Assembly (NCBI RefSeq): GCF_900187445.1
Contig: NZ_FYEB01000001.1
Coordinates: 868,001 to 932,000, forward strand
Reading direction: 5' to 3'
Source of the DNA: Pseudomonas sp. Irchel s3b2
GTDB lineage: Bacteria; Pseudomonadota; Gammaproteobacteria; Pseudomonadales; Pseudomonadaceae
DNA: 64,000 bases
Below the pieces are notes generated by a model, which saw only the letters and a list, made by a program, of their open reading frames with translations, was not told the origin of the DNA and ran no database searches. Of this stretch, positions 18,098-25,865 are shown piece after piece. Each line of letters starts with the position of its first letter. Position 1 is the first letter of the stretch. The position numbers and the translations under genes are program-made.

Positions 18098-18886
18098 ATG
18101 AGAGTCTGGGCAGTCGCCAATCAAAAGGGTGGTGTCGGTAAAACCACTTCCTCCATCGCTTTAGCCGGTTTGCTGGCTGAGGCGGGCAAGCGCGTGGTTG
18201 TGGTCGATCTCGATCCCCACGGCTCCATGACCAGCTACTTCGGTTACGACCCCGACAGCCTGGAACACAGCAGCTACGACCTGTTTCTGCACAAGGGCAG
18301 CGTGCCGCAAGGCTTGCCCGGCCAGTTGCTGATGCCCACCAGTGACGAACGCATTTCCTTGTTGCCATCGAGCACCGCGCTGGCAACCCTTGAGCGCCAG
18401 TCGCCGGGCCAGAGTGGTTTGGGCCTGGTGATTGCCAAGAGCCTGGCGCAGTTGTGGCAGGACTTCGATTACGCGGTGATCGACAGCCCGCCGTTGCTCG
18501 GCGTGCTGATGGTCAATGCCTTGGCGGCCAGCCAGCAATTGGTGATTCCGGTGCAGACCGAGCACCTGGCGGTCAAAGGCCTGGAACGCATGGTCAACAC
18601 TTTGGCGATGATCAACCGTTCGCGCAAACAGGCGCTGCCATTCAGCATCGTGCCGACCCTGTTCGACCGCCGCACCCAGGCCTCTCTCGGCACCCTTCGC
18701 GTGTTGCGTGACAAGTACCCGGAAGAAATCTGGCAAGGCTACATCCCGATCGACACCCGCTTGCGTGACGCCAGCCGGGCGGGGCTGACGCCTTCGCAAT
18801 TCGACGGCAAGAGCCGTGGCGTTCTCGCTTACCGCGCACTGCTCAAGCATTTGCTGGCGGCGCAACTTGTTCCGCAGGTGGCGTGA
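18098..18886 (+). CDS. ParA-family ATPase, polar chemotaxis array positioning
   Basis: The 262-residue product is a ParA/MinD-type ATPase with the deviant Walker A motif NQKGGVGKTTSS near residue 10 and DSPPLLG as switch II. Located in the che operon next to a CheW-domain protein, it corresponds to ParC of the Vibrio ParC/ParP system, which places chemotaxis arrays at the pole. That role is inferred from position and family. A plasmid partition role is unlikely because there is no ParB gene. Confidence 0.85.
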   Translation: MRVWAVANQKGGVGKTTSSIALAGLLAEAGKRVVVVDLDPHGSMTSYFGYDPDSLEHSSYDLFLHKGSVPQGLPGQLLMPTSDERISLLPSSTALATLERQSPGQSGLGLVIAKSLAQLWQDFDYAVIDSPPLLGVLMVNALAASQQLVIPVQTEHLAVKGLERMVNTLAMINRSRKQALPFSIVPTLFDRRTQASLGTLRVLRDKYPEEIWQGYIPIDTRLRDASRAGLTPSQFDGKSRGVLAYRALLKHLLAAQLVPQVA

Positions 18887-18901
18887 GATGAACCTAGCCC
18901 T

Positions 18902-18992
18902 TGTAGGAGCGAGGCTTGCCCGCGAAGCAGACGCCTCAGTCTTGGCAGCTATACCGAGTTATCGTTCTTCGCGGGCAAGCCTCGCTCCTACA
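18902..18992. repeat. REP pair inside the che operon
   Basis: TGTAGGAGCGAGGCTTGCCC at the left and GGGCAAGCCTCGCTCCTACA at the right form an inverted pair with about 40 bases between the arms. It occupies almost the whole gap between the ParA-like gene and the next coding region. Its right edge runs into the AGGGG ribosome site of that gene. Confidence 0.85.
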
Positions 18993-19003
18993 GGGGTGTG
19001 CCC

Positions 19004-19870
19004 GTGAATCGACCGGTGAAGATCACCTCGCGCCCGCAACTGGCCCTCCAATCCTATCTGGACGCCTTGCTGCAGGACGCGACCGAAGCGTTGCCGCCAG
19101 AAGCCGAGGCGTTGCCCGAGGTTGTCGAGGTTGAAGCCGCGCTGGATGAGTTCCAGGCTGCCGTGCTTGAAGAACAGGCCCGTGATGCACAGAAACCGGT
19201 CGTGGCCGCGGCACCCATCGTTGCGCCAGTGGTGAAAGCACCCGTGGCCGTGATCGAAGCGCCGGCACCGATTCTGGCGCCCGTGTCGACGATTGCACCG
19301 CTGCTGCAAGCGTTGGTGCCGCCGGTGGTTGAAGTTCATCTGCCGCCGAGCAATACGCCGCCACCGGTAGAAACCGACGGTCGTCCGGCATGGGCTGCCG
19401 AGCCTTTCGAATGCCTGTTGTTCGACGTCGCCGGGTTGACCCTGGCGGTGCCGTTGGTGTGCCTGGGTTCGATTTATTCTTTGGCCGGTCACGAGCTGAC
19501 GCCGTTGTTCGGTCAGCCGGAATGGTTCCTCGGGATCCTTCCGAGCCAGGCCGGTAATCTGAAAGTGCTGGATACCGCGCGCTGGGTCATGCCGGATCGT
19601 TATCGCGATGATTTCCGCCAGGGCCTGCAATACGTTATTTCGGTTCAGGGCTACGAGTGGGGGCTGGCGGTGCATCAGGTCAGCCGCTCATTGCGCCTGA
19701 ACCCGAACGAAATCAAATGGCGCAGCCATCGGGGTCAACGGCCATGGCTGGCGGGCACGGTGATTGAACACATGTGTGCCTTGCTCGACGTTTCCGCACT
19801 GGCCGAGCTGATCGCCAGCGGTGGGGCAAAGCACATGGGCGGCAGCAAGCCGCTACACAAACCGACATAG
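19004..19870 (+). CDS. CheW-domain protein, ParP-like
   Basis: The protein has 288 residues from GTG 19004 (MNRPVKITSRPQLALQSYLD); GTG 18998 is also open. The N-terminal 130 residues are Ala/Pro/Val-rich and disordered-looking. A CheW-like domain fills about 135-270 (FECLLFDVAGLTLAVPLVCL, then WLAGTVIEHMCALLDVSAL). The place after a ParA-like gene and before cheW matches ParP, which tethers arrays to the pole. The ribosome site AGGGG (18992-18996) touches the end of a REP element. Confidence 0.85.
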   Translation: MNRPVKITSRPQLALQSYLDALLQDATEALPPEAEALPEVVEVEAALDEFQAAVLEEQARDAQKPVVAAAPIVAPVVKAPVAVIEAPAPILAPVSTIAPLLQALVPPVVEVHLPPSNTPPPVETDGRPAWAAEPFECLLFDVAGLTLAVPLVCLGSIYSLAGHELTPLFGQPEWFLGILPSQAGNLKVLDTARWVMPDRYRDDFRQGLQYVISVQGYEWGLAVHQVSRSLRLNPNEIKWRSHRGQRPWLAGTVIEHMCALLDVSALAELIASGGAKHMGGSKPLHKPT

Positions 19871-19893
19871 CTGCCGACATAACAAATATGCGA

Positions 19894-19944
19894 CGGCATT
19901 GTTGAATGCCGCCAACAGAACACACACCGCCAGAAGCGGTTTTT
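19894..19944 (+). promoter_or_regulatory. Two hairpins before cheW, the second terminator-like
   Basis: CGGCATT/AATGCCG (19894-19911, loop GTTG) is followed by ACCGC/GCGGT (19926-19940) and TTTT, directly ahead of the cheW ribosome site. The second is a short attenuator-like structure. A weak 5-bp stem would allow partial read-through. Confidence 0.4.
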
Positions 19945-19958
19945 CGAGGGGTCAGGGT

Positions 19959-20444
19959 ATGAGTAATCAAGCGACGAATGCAAAGGGTTCTGAAGATCCG
20001 ATCCTGCAATGGGTAACCTTCAAGCTGGACAACGAAACCTACGGCATCAACGTGATGCGCGTTCAGGAAGTCCTGCGCTACACCGAAATCGCCCCGGTCC
20101 CAGGTGCCCCGAGCTACGTACTGGGCATCATCAACCTGCGCGGTAACGTGGTCACCGTGATCGATACCCGTCAGCGCTTCGGCCTGATGAATGCCGAGAT
20201 CAGCGACAACACCCGGATCGTCATCATCGAAGCCGACAAGCAAGTGGTCGGTATCATGGTCGACAGCGTGGCTGAAGTGGTTTACCTGCGTCAGTCGGAA
20301 ATCGAGACCGCGCCGAATGTCGGTAACGAAGAGTCCGCCAAGTTCATTCAAGGCGTTTGCAACAAGAACAACGAACTGCTGATCCTGGTCGAGCTGGACA
20401 AGATGATGAGCGAAGAAGAATGGTCGGAACTGGAGAGTATCTGA
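19959..20444 (+). CDS. cheW: Chemotaxis coupling protein CheW
   Basis: CheW links chemoreceptors to CheA. The 161-residue protein starts MSNQATNAKGSEDP, and nearly all of it is one CheW domain. Family segments are VTFKLDNETYGINVMRVQEV, GIINLRGNVVTVIDTRQRFG and the C-terminal LLILVELDKMM. The ATG at 19959 follows CAGGG; the longer open frame to 19821 has no homology. The DUF2802 gene starts immediately after the stop. Confidence 0.96.
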   Translation: MSNQATNAKGSEDPILQWVTFKLDNETYGINVMRVQEVLRYTEIAPVPGAPSYVLGIINLRGNVVTVIDTRQRFGLMNAEISDNTRIVIIEADKQVVGIMVDSVAEVVYLRQSEIETAPNVGNEESAKFIQGVCNKNNELLILVELDKMMSEEEWSELESI

Positions 20445-20837
20445 TTGATTCTTGAGGTGGCTGTCATTGTCCTGTTCCTCTTCTGGGCAGGCACGCTGGC
20501 GATCTTCCTGGCGCACATCCGCGCTCAGCGGCAGATCGCCGTGCAACAGGCCCAGGGCGATGCGCTGCGCGATCAGCGCATCAAGGACCTGGCCAAACGC
20601 GTCGACGACTACCAGAACGGCAACGTGCGCATGGGTGAAGACCTGCACGAACTGCGCGCCGTCGTCGGCCCGTTGCCGGATAAACTGGCTCAGTTGGAAC
20701 AGCGTGATCCGTCGAGCCTTTCATTCGCTCAGGCAGCACGTCTGGTGGGGATGGGGGCGAGCGTCGATGAACTGACTCAGTCTTGCGGGTTGACCCAGGC
20801 TGAGGCGGAGTTGATGAGTAAGTTGCACAAGAACTGA
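20445..20837 (+). CDS. DUF2802 membrane-anchored protein
   Basis: The 130-residue product has one N-terminal membrane helix (VAVIVLFLFWAGTLAIFLAH). A coiled-coil stretch (about 25-85) and a compact C-terminal domain with AARLVGMGASVDELTQSCGL follow. It starts with TTG immediately after the cheW stop. It is conserved at this place in Pseudomonas che operons, but its function is unknown. Confidence 0.8.
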   Translation: MILEVAVIVLFLFWAGTLAIFLAHIRAQRQIAVQQAQGDALRDQRIKDLAKRVDDYQNGNVRMGEDLHELRAVVGPLPDKLAQLEQRDPSSLSFAQAARLVGMGASVDELTQSCGLTQAEAELMSKLHKN

Positions 20838-20898
20838 GAAGATCAAAAGATCGCAGCCTCGTTTCACTCGTCAGCTCCTACAGGGCTTACACAGTGGA

Positions 20899-21008
20899 GA
20901 TCGTTCCCACGCTCTGCGTGGGAATGCCTCTTGGGATGCTCTGCGTTCCGCTGTTGTGTGACGCAGAGCGTCACGGGCTGCATTCCCGCGCAGAGCATGG
21001 GAACGATC
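20899..21008. repeat. 110-bp composite palindromic repeat, copy 1
   Basis: The ends are GATCGTTCCCACGCTCTGCG and an inverted GCAGAGCATGGGAACGATC, with a central GCTCTGCGTTC/GACGCAGAGCGTC pair. It is the most diverged of four copies in this window (others at 35951, 38797 and 40696). It lies between convergent DUF2802 and FlhB-like genes and just overlaps the end of the latter. Confidence 0.85.
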
Positions 21009-21336
21009 AGTAGTCATCCCCGCGATCAGTCACATCCTTCTCCAGCATCACCGCCTCCGGATCCTGCCCCTCAGGAAACTTCCCCTTCAGATTCCACGCA
21101 AACGCAATGATCTCGGCAATCGTCCGGTACAACTCTTCCGGAATACTCTCCCCCAATTCCATCCGCGCCAGCAATCTCACCAGCTCGGCATTCTCGTAAA
21201 TCGGCACTTCATAATCGCGGGCAATCTTCAGAATTTCTTCCGCCAGTTCCTCGTCACCTTTGGCCGTGAGGGTAGGGGCGTGGGTGCCGTCGTATTTGAG
21301 GGCGATGGCTTGGCGCGGTGCGGTGGATTCGTTCAT
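21007..21336 (-). CDS. Stand-alone FlhB C-terminal-domain protein
   Basis: The 109-residue product resembles the cytoplasmic domain of FlhB: AIALKYDGTHAPTLTAKGDE, then YEVPIYENAELVRLLARMEL. The NPTH cleavage motif and all membrane helices are missing. Proteins of this kind (FlhX-like) are found beside or apart from flagellar loci; in other bacteria they can substitute for the cleaved FlhB fragment. The ATG at 21336 overlaps the stop of the FliK-like gene (ATGA), so the two are a translationally coupled pair. Confidence 0.88.
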   Translation of the reverse strand: MNESTAPRQAIALKYDGTHAPTLTAKGDEELAEEILKIARDYEVPIYENAELVRLLARMELGESIPEELYRTIAEIIAFAWNLKGKFPEGQDPEAVMLEKDVTDRGDDY

Positions 21337-22907
21337 GCGGTTTCGTCGACCCAGCGTTGTTCGAGGCGGGTTTGAGGGCCTTGTGGCGGTGTGCCGAGGT
21401 GGCAATCCAGATCGCCAACGTTCAGGCCTGACGCCAGTAGGCGTTCGCGCAGCCCGGCCAGATTGCTTTCGATCAGGCTCGCGGTGTACGGCCGTTCGGC
21501 CCACAGCTGACTGGAGAGGTTGCCTTTGATCAGCTGGGCCTGAATCTGCAACGGCCCTAACGGCTCCATGTCGAACGCCAGATCGACGCGCCACAACTGT
21601 TGCTTGGGTTCGCGTTCGTCGCGGCGTTCGTGGTGTTGTTCTTTTTCGGGCGCTTCTTCGCGCTGGAATTTGACCTGCAACGGCACGATGTCTTGCAGGT
21701 TGCGCATGGGTATTTCCAACTGCCAGGTGCTGAGCAGGCGACCGTCGTCGGTGATCCCGGTCTGTTCCAGGCTCGACAGTTGATGGCTTTGCAGGCGCGA
21801 GACGGCCGCCGCTGCCAAACGCAGCAGGTGCTCCAGATCGCCTTCACCGTCCTGACTTTGCAGCAGACGCTCGGGGAGCGGGAAACTGGTCGGCAATGGT
21901 TTGGCGCTGACTTGCCCGAGCATGCCCAGGGCGCTGCGCACGAAACCGGGCAGTGCTTGAGCCAGTGTGTTGGCGGCGATAATGGCGTTGAGATTGGTGT
22001 TGGCCGGCAGGCCCGGCGTCAGTTGTGCGATCAGTTTGAGCAGGTCGCCTTTCATGTCAGGTGTCAGCGTCGGGTTTTGTCCGGTCAGCAGTTTCGCCTC
22101 GAGGAACAGGCCGCTGTTGGCCAGCGCCTGGGCCAGGCCTTTGGGCGTGCTCAGTTGCTGAACATCTGGCAGGCCGGCGAGCAACTTGTCCACGACAGTG
22201 CGTAGGTCGCTGGAGGTCTGATCCGATAGCGGCAGGTTTTGCAGAATTTTGAGCAAGCCATCCAGAGAGCCTTGGCGACTTTGCTGGCTGACCAGTTGTT
22301 GCGTCACGGCCAACTGCTCCTGACGGCTGCTTAACGGGACGAACTTCAGCGTCTGGGTGTCCTGCACCAAGGCGCTCAGCAATGTACCGATGCGCAATGG
22401 CGTCGGGCTATCGATGCTCAGGGTGCTACCGCTCAGCGCGGTGTTGAGCAGGCTGACCATCGAGCGAAACACCGTCGGCTGGCCCGGCACCTGCGACATC
22501 ACCTGAGAAGTCAGCACTTTGCCCTGCAACAGGGTGCCGACGGGCAATTGCGCGGTGTCGATGCGGGTGAGGGTGGCGACGCTGGAAGCGATGGCCTGTT
22601 GCACCGTGACCGCCAGATTGCCCGCCGATGGCTGGGTGATTGCCAGGCTGGTGCCCTGAGGCAGTGGCTGGGTACTGGTGGCCTGGACCGTGGTCTGGCG
22701 GCCGCTGTCGAGGGTGACTTTGAGCAGCAATTGAAAGGTCTGATCCGCCTGCTTGAGCGACAGCACTTCGGCCTTGGCGGTTTGACCGGCCGTGATCAAG
22801 CCCTCCATCGGCGTCAGCAACTTGAGCAACTCGCCACTGACCGCCAGCGGACGGGTCGCCGCCGGGGTGGTCTGCGGTAGCGGAAGGATGTTCATTTCGC
22901 CTGTCAT
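21333..22907 (-). CDS. FliK-like flagellar hook-length control family protein
   Basis: The protein has 524 residues (520 if it starts at the ATG with MNILPLPQTT, 22895, which has the better AGG site). The first 400 residues are low-complexity, rich in Gln, Leu, Ser and Thr. The C-terminal part (about 425-515) is a FliK C-terminal (Flg_hook) domain: WRVDLAFDMEPLGPLQIQAQ, then LRERLLASGLNVGDLDCHL. In Pseudomonas the canonical fliK lies upstream of fliL, outside this window, so this is probably a second FliK-like protein. It is coupled to an FlhB-like domain. Confidence 0.85.
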   Translation of the reverse strand: MTGEMNILPLPQTTPAATRPLAVSGELLKLLTPMEGLITAGQTAKAEVLSLKQADQTFQLLLKVTLDSGRQTTVQATSTQPLPQGTSLAITQPSAGNLAVTVQQAIASSVATLTRIDTAQLPVGTLLQGKVLTSQVMSQVPGQPTVFRSMVSLLNTALSGSTLSIDSPTPLRIGTLLSALVQDTQTLKFVPLSSRQEQLAVTQQLVSQQSRQGSLDGLLKILQNLPLSDQTSSDLRTVVDKLLAGLPDVQQLSTPKGLAQALANSGLFLEAKLLTGQNPTLTPDMKGDLLKLIAQLTPGLPANTNLNAIIAANTLAQALPGFVRSALGMLGQVSAKPLPTSFPLPERLLQSQDGEGDLEHLLRLAAAAVSRLQSHQLSSLEQTGITDDGRLLSTWQLEIPMRNLQDIVPLQVKFQREEAPEKEQHHERRDEREPKQQLWRVDLAFDMEPLGPLQIQAQLIKGNLSSQLWAERPYTASLIESNLAGLRERLLASGLNVGDLDCHLGTPPQGPQTRLEQRWVDETA

Positions 22908-22958
22908 ACGCGGTCACAACCTTCGGAAAATGCACGCTTTAGAGGAGGAGATGGCATG

Positions 22959-22964
22959 TATAAT
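22959..22964 (+). promoter_or_regulatory. Possible -10 box in the ccm leader region
   Basis: TATAAT is perfect, but only a weak CTTTAG lies about 16 bases upstream. It sits in the 198-base gap between the divergent FliK-like gene and ccmA and could serve the ccm operon. The rest of the gap shows nothing else I can name. Confidence 0.35.
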
Positions 22965-23105
22965 GCCGCCCACTTGTATACAGGGTGCCGGAAACATTGC
23001 AATTATTTGACGCAGCTCTCTAGTTCGGGCCGCCAATACATTTATCCTGCATCTCTTTAACGGCCGCGCCAAAGCCGACTTGAACCGTATAAGGCCCGTG
23101 ATCTC

Positions 23106-23741
23106 TTGACCAGTCCTGTCCTGCAAACCGTTGCCCTCGCCTGTGAGCGAGACCTTCGGCTGCTCTTCGAAAATCTCGAATTGAGACTGGCCAGTGGCGA
23201 AATGTTGCAAATCAGTGGCCCCAACGGCAGTGGCAAGACCAGTCTTTTACGTTTGCTTTGCGGTTTGATGCACCCGACCGCCGGTCAAGTATTGCTAAAC
23301 GGCCAGCCACTGCACGAGCAACGCAGCGAACTGGCGCGCAACCTGTTGTGGATCGGCCACGCCGCCGGCATCAAGGACCTGCTGACCCCCGAGGAAAACC
23401 TCAGTTGGCTCTGCGCCCTGCATCAACCGGCCTCCCATGAGGCGATCTGGCAGGCGCTGGCGGCTGTGGGGCTGCGCGGTTTCGAGGATGTTCCCTGTCA
23501 CACCCTGTCTGCCGGCCAGCAACGGCGCGTGGCCTTGGCGCGGTTGTACCTGGACAGTCCGCCGCTGTGGATCCTCGATGAGCCGTTCACCGCGCTGGAC
23601 AAACAAGGCGTGGCGCAACTCGAAGAACACCTGGCGGCGCATTGCGAGCGGGGCGGCATGGTGGTCCTGACCACGCACCACACCCTGACCCGGATGCCGG
23701 CCGGCTACCGCGATATTGATTTGGGGAACTGGGCCGTATGA
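23106..23741 (+). CDS. ccmA: Heme exporter ATP-binding protein CcmA
   Basis: CcmA is the ATPase of the CcmABCD complex that releases holo-CcmE during cytochrome c maturation. It has 211 residues. The Walker A motif GPNGSGKTS is at 38-46, the ABC signature [13 protein letters not shown] near 135, and Walker B LWILDEPF near 157. The start codon appears to be TTG ([10 protein letters not shown]); no ATG lies nearby in frame. ccmB overlaps its stop by four bases. Confidence 0.94.
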   Translation: MTSPVLQTVALACERDLRLLFENLELRLASGEMLQISGPNGSGKTSLLRLLCGLMHPTAGQVLLNGQPLHEQRSELARNLLWIGHAAGIKDLLTPEENLSWLCALHQPASHEAIWQALAAVGLRGFEDVPCHTLSAGQQRRVALARLYLDSPPLWILDEPFTALDKQGVAQLEEHLAAHCERGGMVVLTTHHTLTRMPAGYRDIDLGNWAV

Positions 23742-24406
23742 GTGTTTTCGGCCTGTTGGTCGCCCGCGAGGCACGTTTGCTGTTCCGCCGTCCTGCCGAA
23801 TTGGCGAATCCGCTGGTGTTCTTCGCCATCGTCGTCTCTTTGTTCCCATTGGCGGTAGGCGCCGGGCCTCAATTGTTGCAAACCTTGTCCCCGGGGCTGG
23901 TCTGGGTGGCAGCGCTTTTATCGGTCTTGCTCTCGCTGGACGGGCTTTTCCGCAGTGATTTCGAAGACGGATCGCTTGAGCAGTGGGTCCTTTCGCCGCA
24001 CCCCCTGCCTATTCTGGTTTTGGCCAAGGTGCTGGCACACTGGGCGTTTTCCGGGCTGGCGCTGGTTTTGCTCGCACCTTTGCTGGCGTTGATGCTCGGT
24101 TTGCCGGCCGCCTGTCTGCCGGTGTTGCTGCTTTCTTTATTGCTGGGTACACCGGTGCTGAGCCTGCTCGGTGCGGTGGGCGCGGCGTTGACGGTCGGAT
24201 TGAAGCGCGGTGGCCTGTTACTGGCGCTGTTGATTCTGCCGCTGTACATCCCGGTGTTGATTCTCGGCAGTGGCGCCTTGCAGGCGGCATTGCAGGGCAT
24301 GCCGGCGACCGGTTATCTCTTGTGGCTTGGTAGCCTGACCGCCCTGGCGATAACCCTGACACCTTTTGCAATAGCCGCTGGCCTGAAGATCAGCGTCGGC
24401 GAATAA
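23738..24406 (+). CDS. ccmB: Heme exporter protein CcmB
   Basis: CcmB is a membrane subunit of the CcmABCD complex. The 222 residues form six membrane helices. Recognisable family segments are [20 protein letters not shown] at the N-terminus and [20 protein letters not shown] near 70. The ATG overlaps the ccmA stop. Confidence 0.94.
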   Translation: MSVFGLLVAREARLLFRRPAELANPLVFFAIVVSLFPLAVGAGPQLLQTLSPGLVWVAALLSVLLSLDGLFRSDFEDGSLEQWVLSPHPLPILVLAKVLAHWAFSGLALVLLAPLLALMLGLPAACLPVLLLSLLLGTPVLSLLGAVGAALTVGLKRGGLLLALLILPLYIPVLILGSGALQAALQGMPATGYLLWLGSLTALAITLTPFAIAAGLKISVGE

Positions 24407-24481
24407 TGAGGTCTGATCAAATTTTGATCAGTAAAGACCCTTGGTTCTTCAAAGCGAAGAACTCCCGTGATGGAAACAGCA

Positions 24482-25237
24482 ATGAACTGGACCTGGTTTC
24501 ATAAGCTCGGCTCACCCAAATGGTTCTACGGCATCAGCGGCAAACTGCTGCCCTGGCTGAGCATTGCCGCGTTGCTGCTAATCGGTGTCGGCGTAATCTG
24601 GGGCCTGGCCTTCGCGCCGCCCGACTACCAGCAAGGCAACAGCTTTCGCATCATCTATATCCACGTCCCGGCCGCCATGCTGGCGCAGTCCATCTACGTG
24701 ATGCTGGCCGTGTGCGGCATTGTCGGGCTGGTCTGGAAGATGAAGCTGGCCGACGTCGCCCTGCAATGCGCCGCGCCGATCGGTGCCTGGATGACCGCCG
24801 TGGCGCTGGTCACCGGGGCGATCTGGGGAAAACCGACCTGGGGCTCGTGGTGGGTCTGGGATGCGCGACTTACGTCCATGCTGATTCTGCTGTTTCTGTA
24901 CTTCGGTCTTATTGCGCTGGGCAACGCCATCAGCAATCGTGACAGTGCGGCCAAGGCCTGCGCGGTGCTGGCGATCGTCGGCGTGATCAACATCCCGATC
25001 ATCAAATACTCGGTGGAGTGGTGGAACACCCTGCACCAGGGCTCGACCTTCACCCTCACCGAAAAACCGGCGATGCCCGCCGAGATGTGGCTGCCACTGC
25101 TGCTGACGGCGCTGGGTTTCTACTGTTTCTTCGGCGCGGTGCTGTTGCTGCGTATGCGCCTTGAAGTGCTCAAGCGCGAAGCCCGGGCGAGCTGGGTGAA
25201 AACCGAAGTGCAGAACAGTCTGGAGGCCGCTCGATGA
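24482..25237 (+). CDS. ccmC: Heme exporter protein CcmC
   Basis: CcmC handles heme and loads it onto CcmE at the periplasmic face. From ATG 24482 it has 251 residues (ATG 24470 is four codons upstream). GGAAACAGCA ahead of 24482 favours this start. It has six membrane helices and the tryptophan-rich heme motif [13 protein letters not shown]. The conserved histidines flank it (IYIHVPAAM, and the one in [11 protein letters not shown]). The start of ccmD overlaps the stop by four bases. Confidence 0.95.
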   Translation: MNWTWFHKLGSPKWFYGISGKLLPWLSIAALLLIGVGVIWGLAFAPPDYQQGNSFRIIYIHVPAAMLAQSIYVMLAVCGIVGLVWKMKLADVALQCAAPIGAWMTAVALVTGAIWGKPTWGSWWVWDARLTSMLILLFLYFGLIALGNAISNRDSAAKACAVLAIVGVINIPIIKYSVEWWNTLHQGSTFTLTEKPAMPAEMWLPLLLTALGFYCFFGAVLLLRMRLEVLKREARASWVKTEVQNSLEAAR

Positions 25238-25410
25238 GTTTCGCTTCATTCGGCGACTTTCTCGCCATGGGCCATCACGGCCTGTATGTCTGGTCAGCCT
25301 ATGGCATCAGCCTGGCGGTGCTGGCCCTCAACGTGGCGGCGCCGATCCTGGCCCGCAAGCGGTATCTGCAACAAGAGGCGCGTCGTCTGCGCCGGGAGAA
25401 CGGCAAGTGA
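25234..25410 (+). CDS. ccmD: Heme exporter protein CcmD
   Basis: CcmD is the small subunit that stabilises holo-CcmE release. It has 58 residues ([20 protein letters not shown] onward), one membrane helix (about 18-38) and a basic, arginine-rich tail. It overlaps ccmC at its start and ccmE at its end by four bases each. The length and the GHHGLYVW segment fit the family. Confidence 0.92.
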   Translation: MSFASFGDFLAMGHHGLYVWSAYGISLAVLALNVAAPILARKRYLQQEARRLRRENGK

Positions 25411-25862
25411 ATCCGCTGCGTAAAAAGCGTCTTATCATCATTCTCGCGATCCTGGTCGGTGTCGGCTCTGCCGTTGGCCTGGCCTTGAGCGCCTTGAAGC
25501 AGAACATCAATCTGTTTTACACCCCGACCCAGATCGCCAACGGCGAAGCGCCGCAAGACACGCGCATTCGTGCGGGCGGCATGGTCGAGGCGGGTTCATT
25601 GCAACGTTCTGGCGATTCCCTGGACGTGAAATTCATCGTTACCGACTTCAACAAATCCGTGACCATCAGCTACCGCGGCATCCTGCCGGACCTGTTCCGC
25701 GAAGGGCAGGGCATCGTCGCCCTCGGCAAGCTCAACGCTGACGGCGTGGTGGTGGCCGACGAAGTGCTGGCCAAGCATGATGAAAAGTACATGCCGCCGG
25801 AAGTGACCAAGGCTTTGAAAGACAGTGGTCAATCCGCCCCTACACCCGCGAAGGAGGGTTGA
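25407..25862 (+). CDS. ccmE: Heme chaperone CcmE
   Basis: CcmE carries heme covalently in the periplasm and delivers it to the CcmFH lyase. It has 151 residues: an N-terminal membrane anchor (about 8-28), then an OB-fold domain. The heme-binding histidine is H124 in [14 protein letters not shown], with Y128 completing HxxxY. GTG is the start, overlapping the ccmD stop. Confidence 0.95.
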   Translation: MNPLRKKRLIIILAILVGVGSAVGLALSALKQNINLFYTPTQIANGEAPQDTRIRAGGMVEAGSLQRSGDSLDVKFIVTDFNKSVTISYRGILPDLFREGQGIVALGKLNADGVVVADEVLAKHDEKYMPPEVTKALKDSGQSAPTPAKEG

Positions 25863-25865
25863 TCC

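Noticed and set aside
18888..19007. Short frame reading through the REP pair after the ParA-like gene
   Set aside because: Its sequence is translated REP DNA; it is only useful as a hint of a displaced start.
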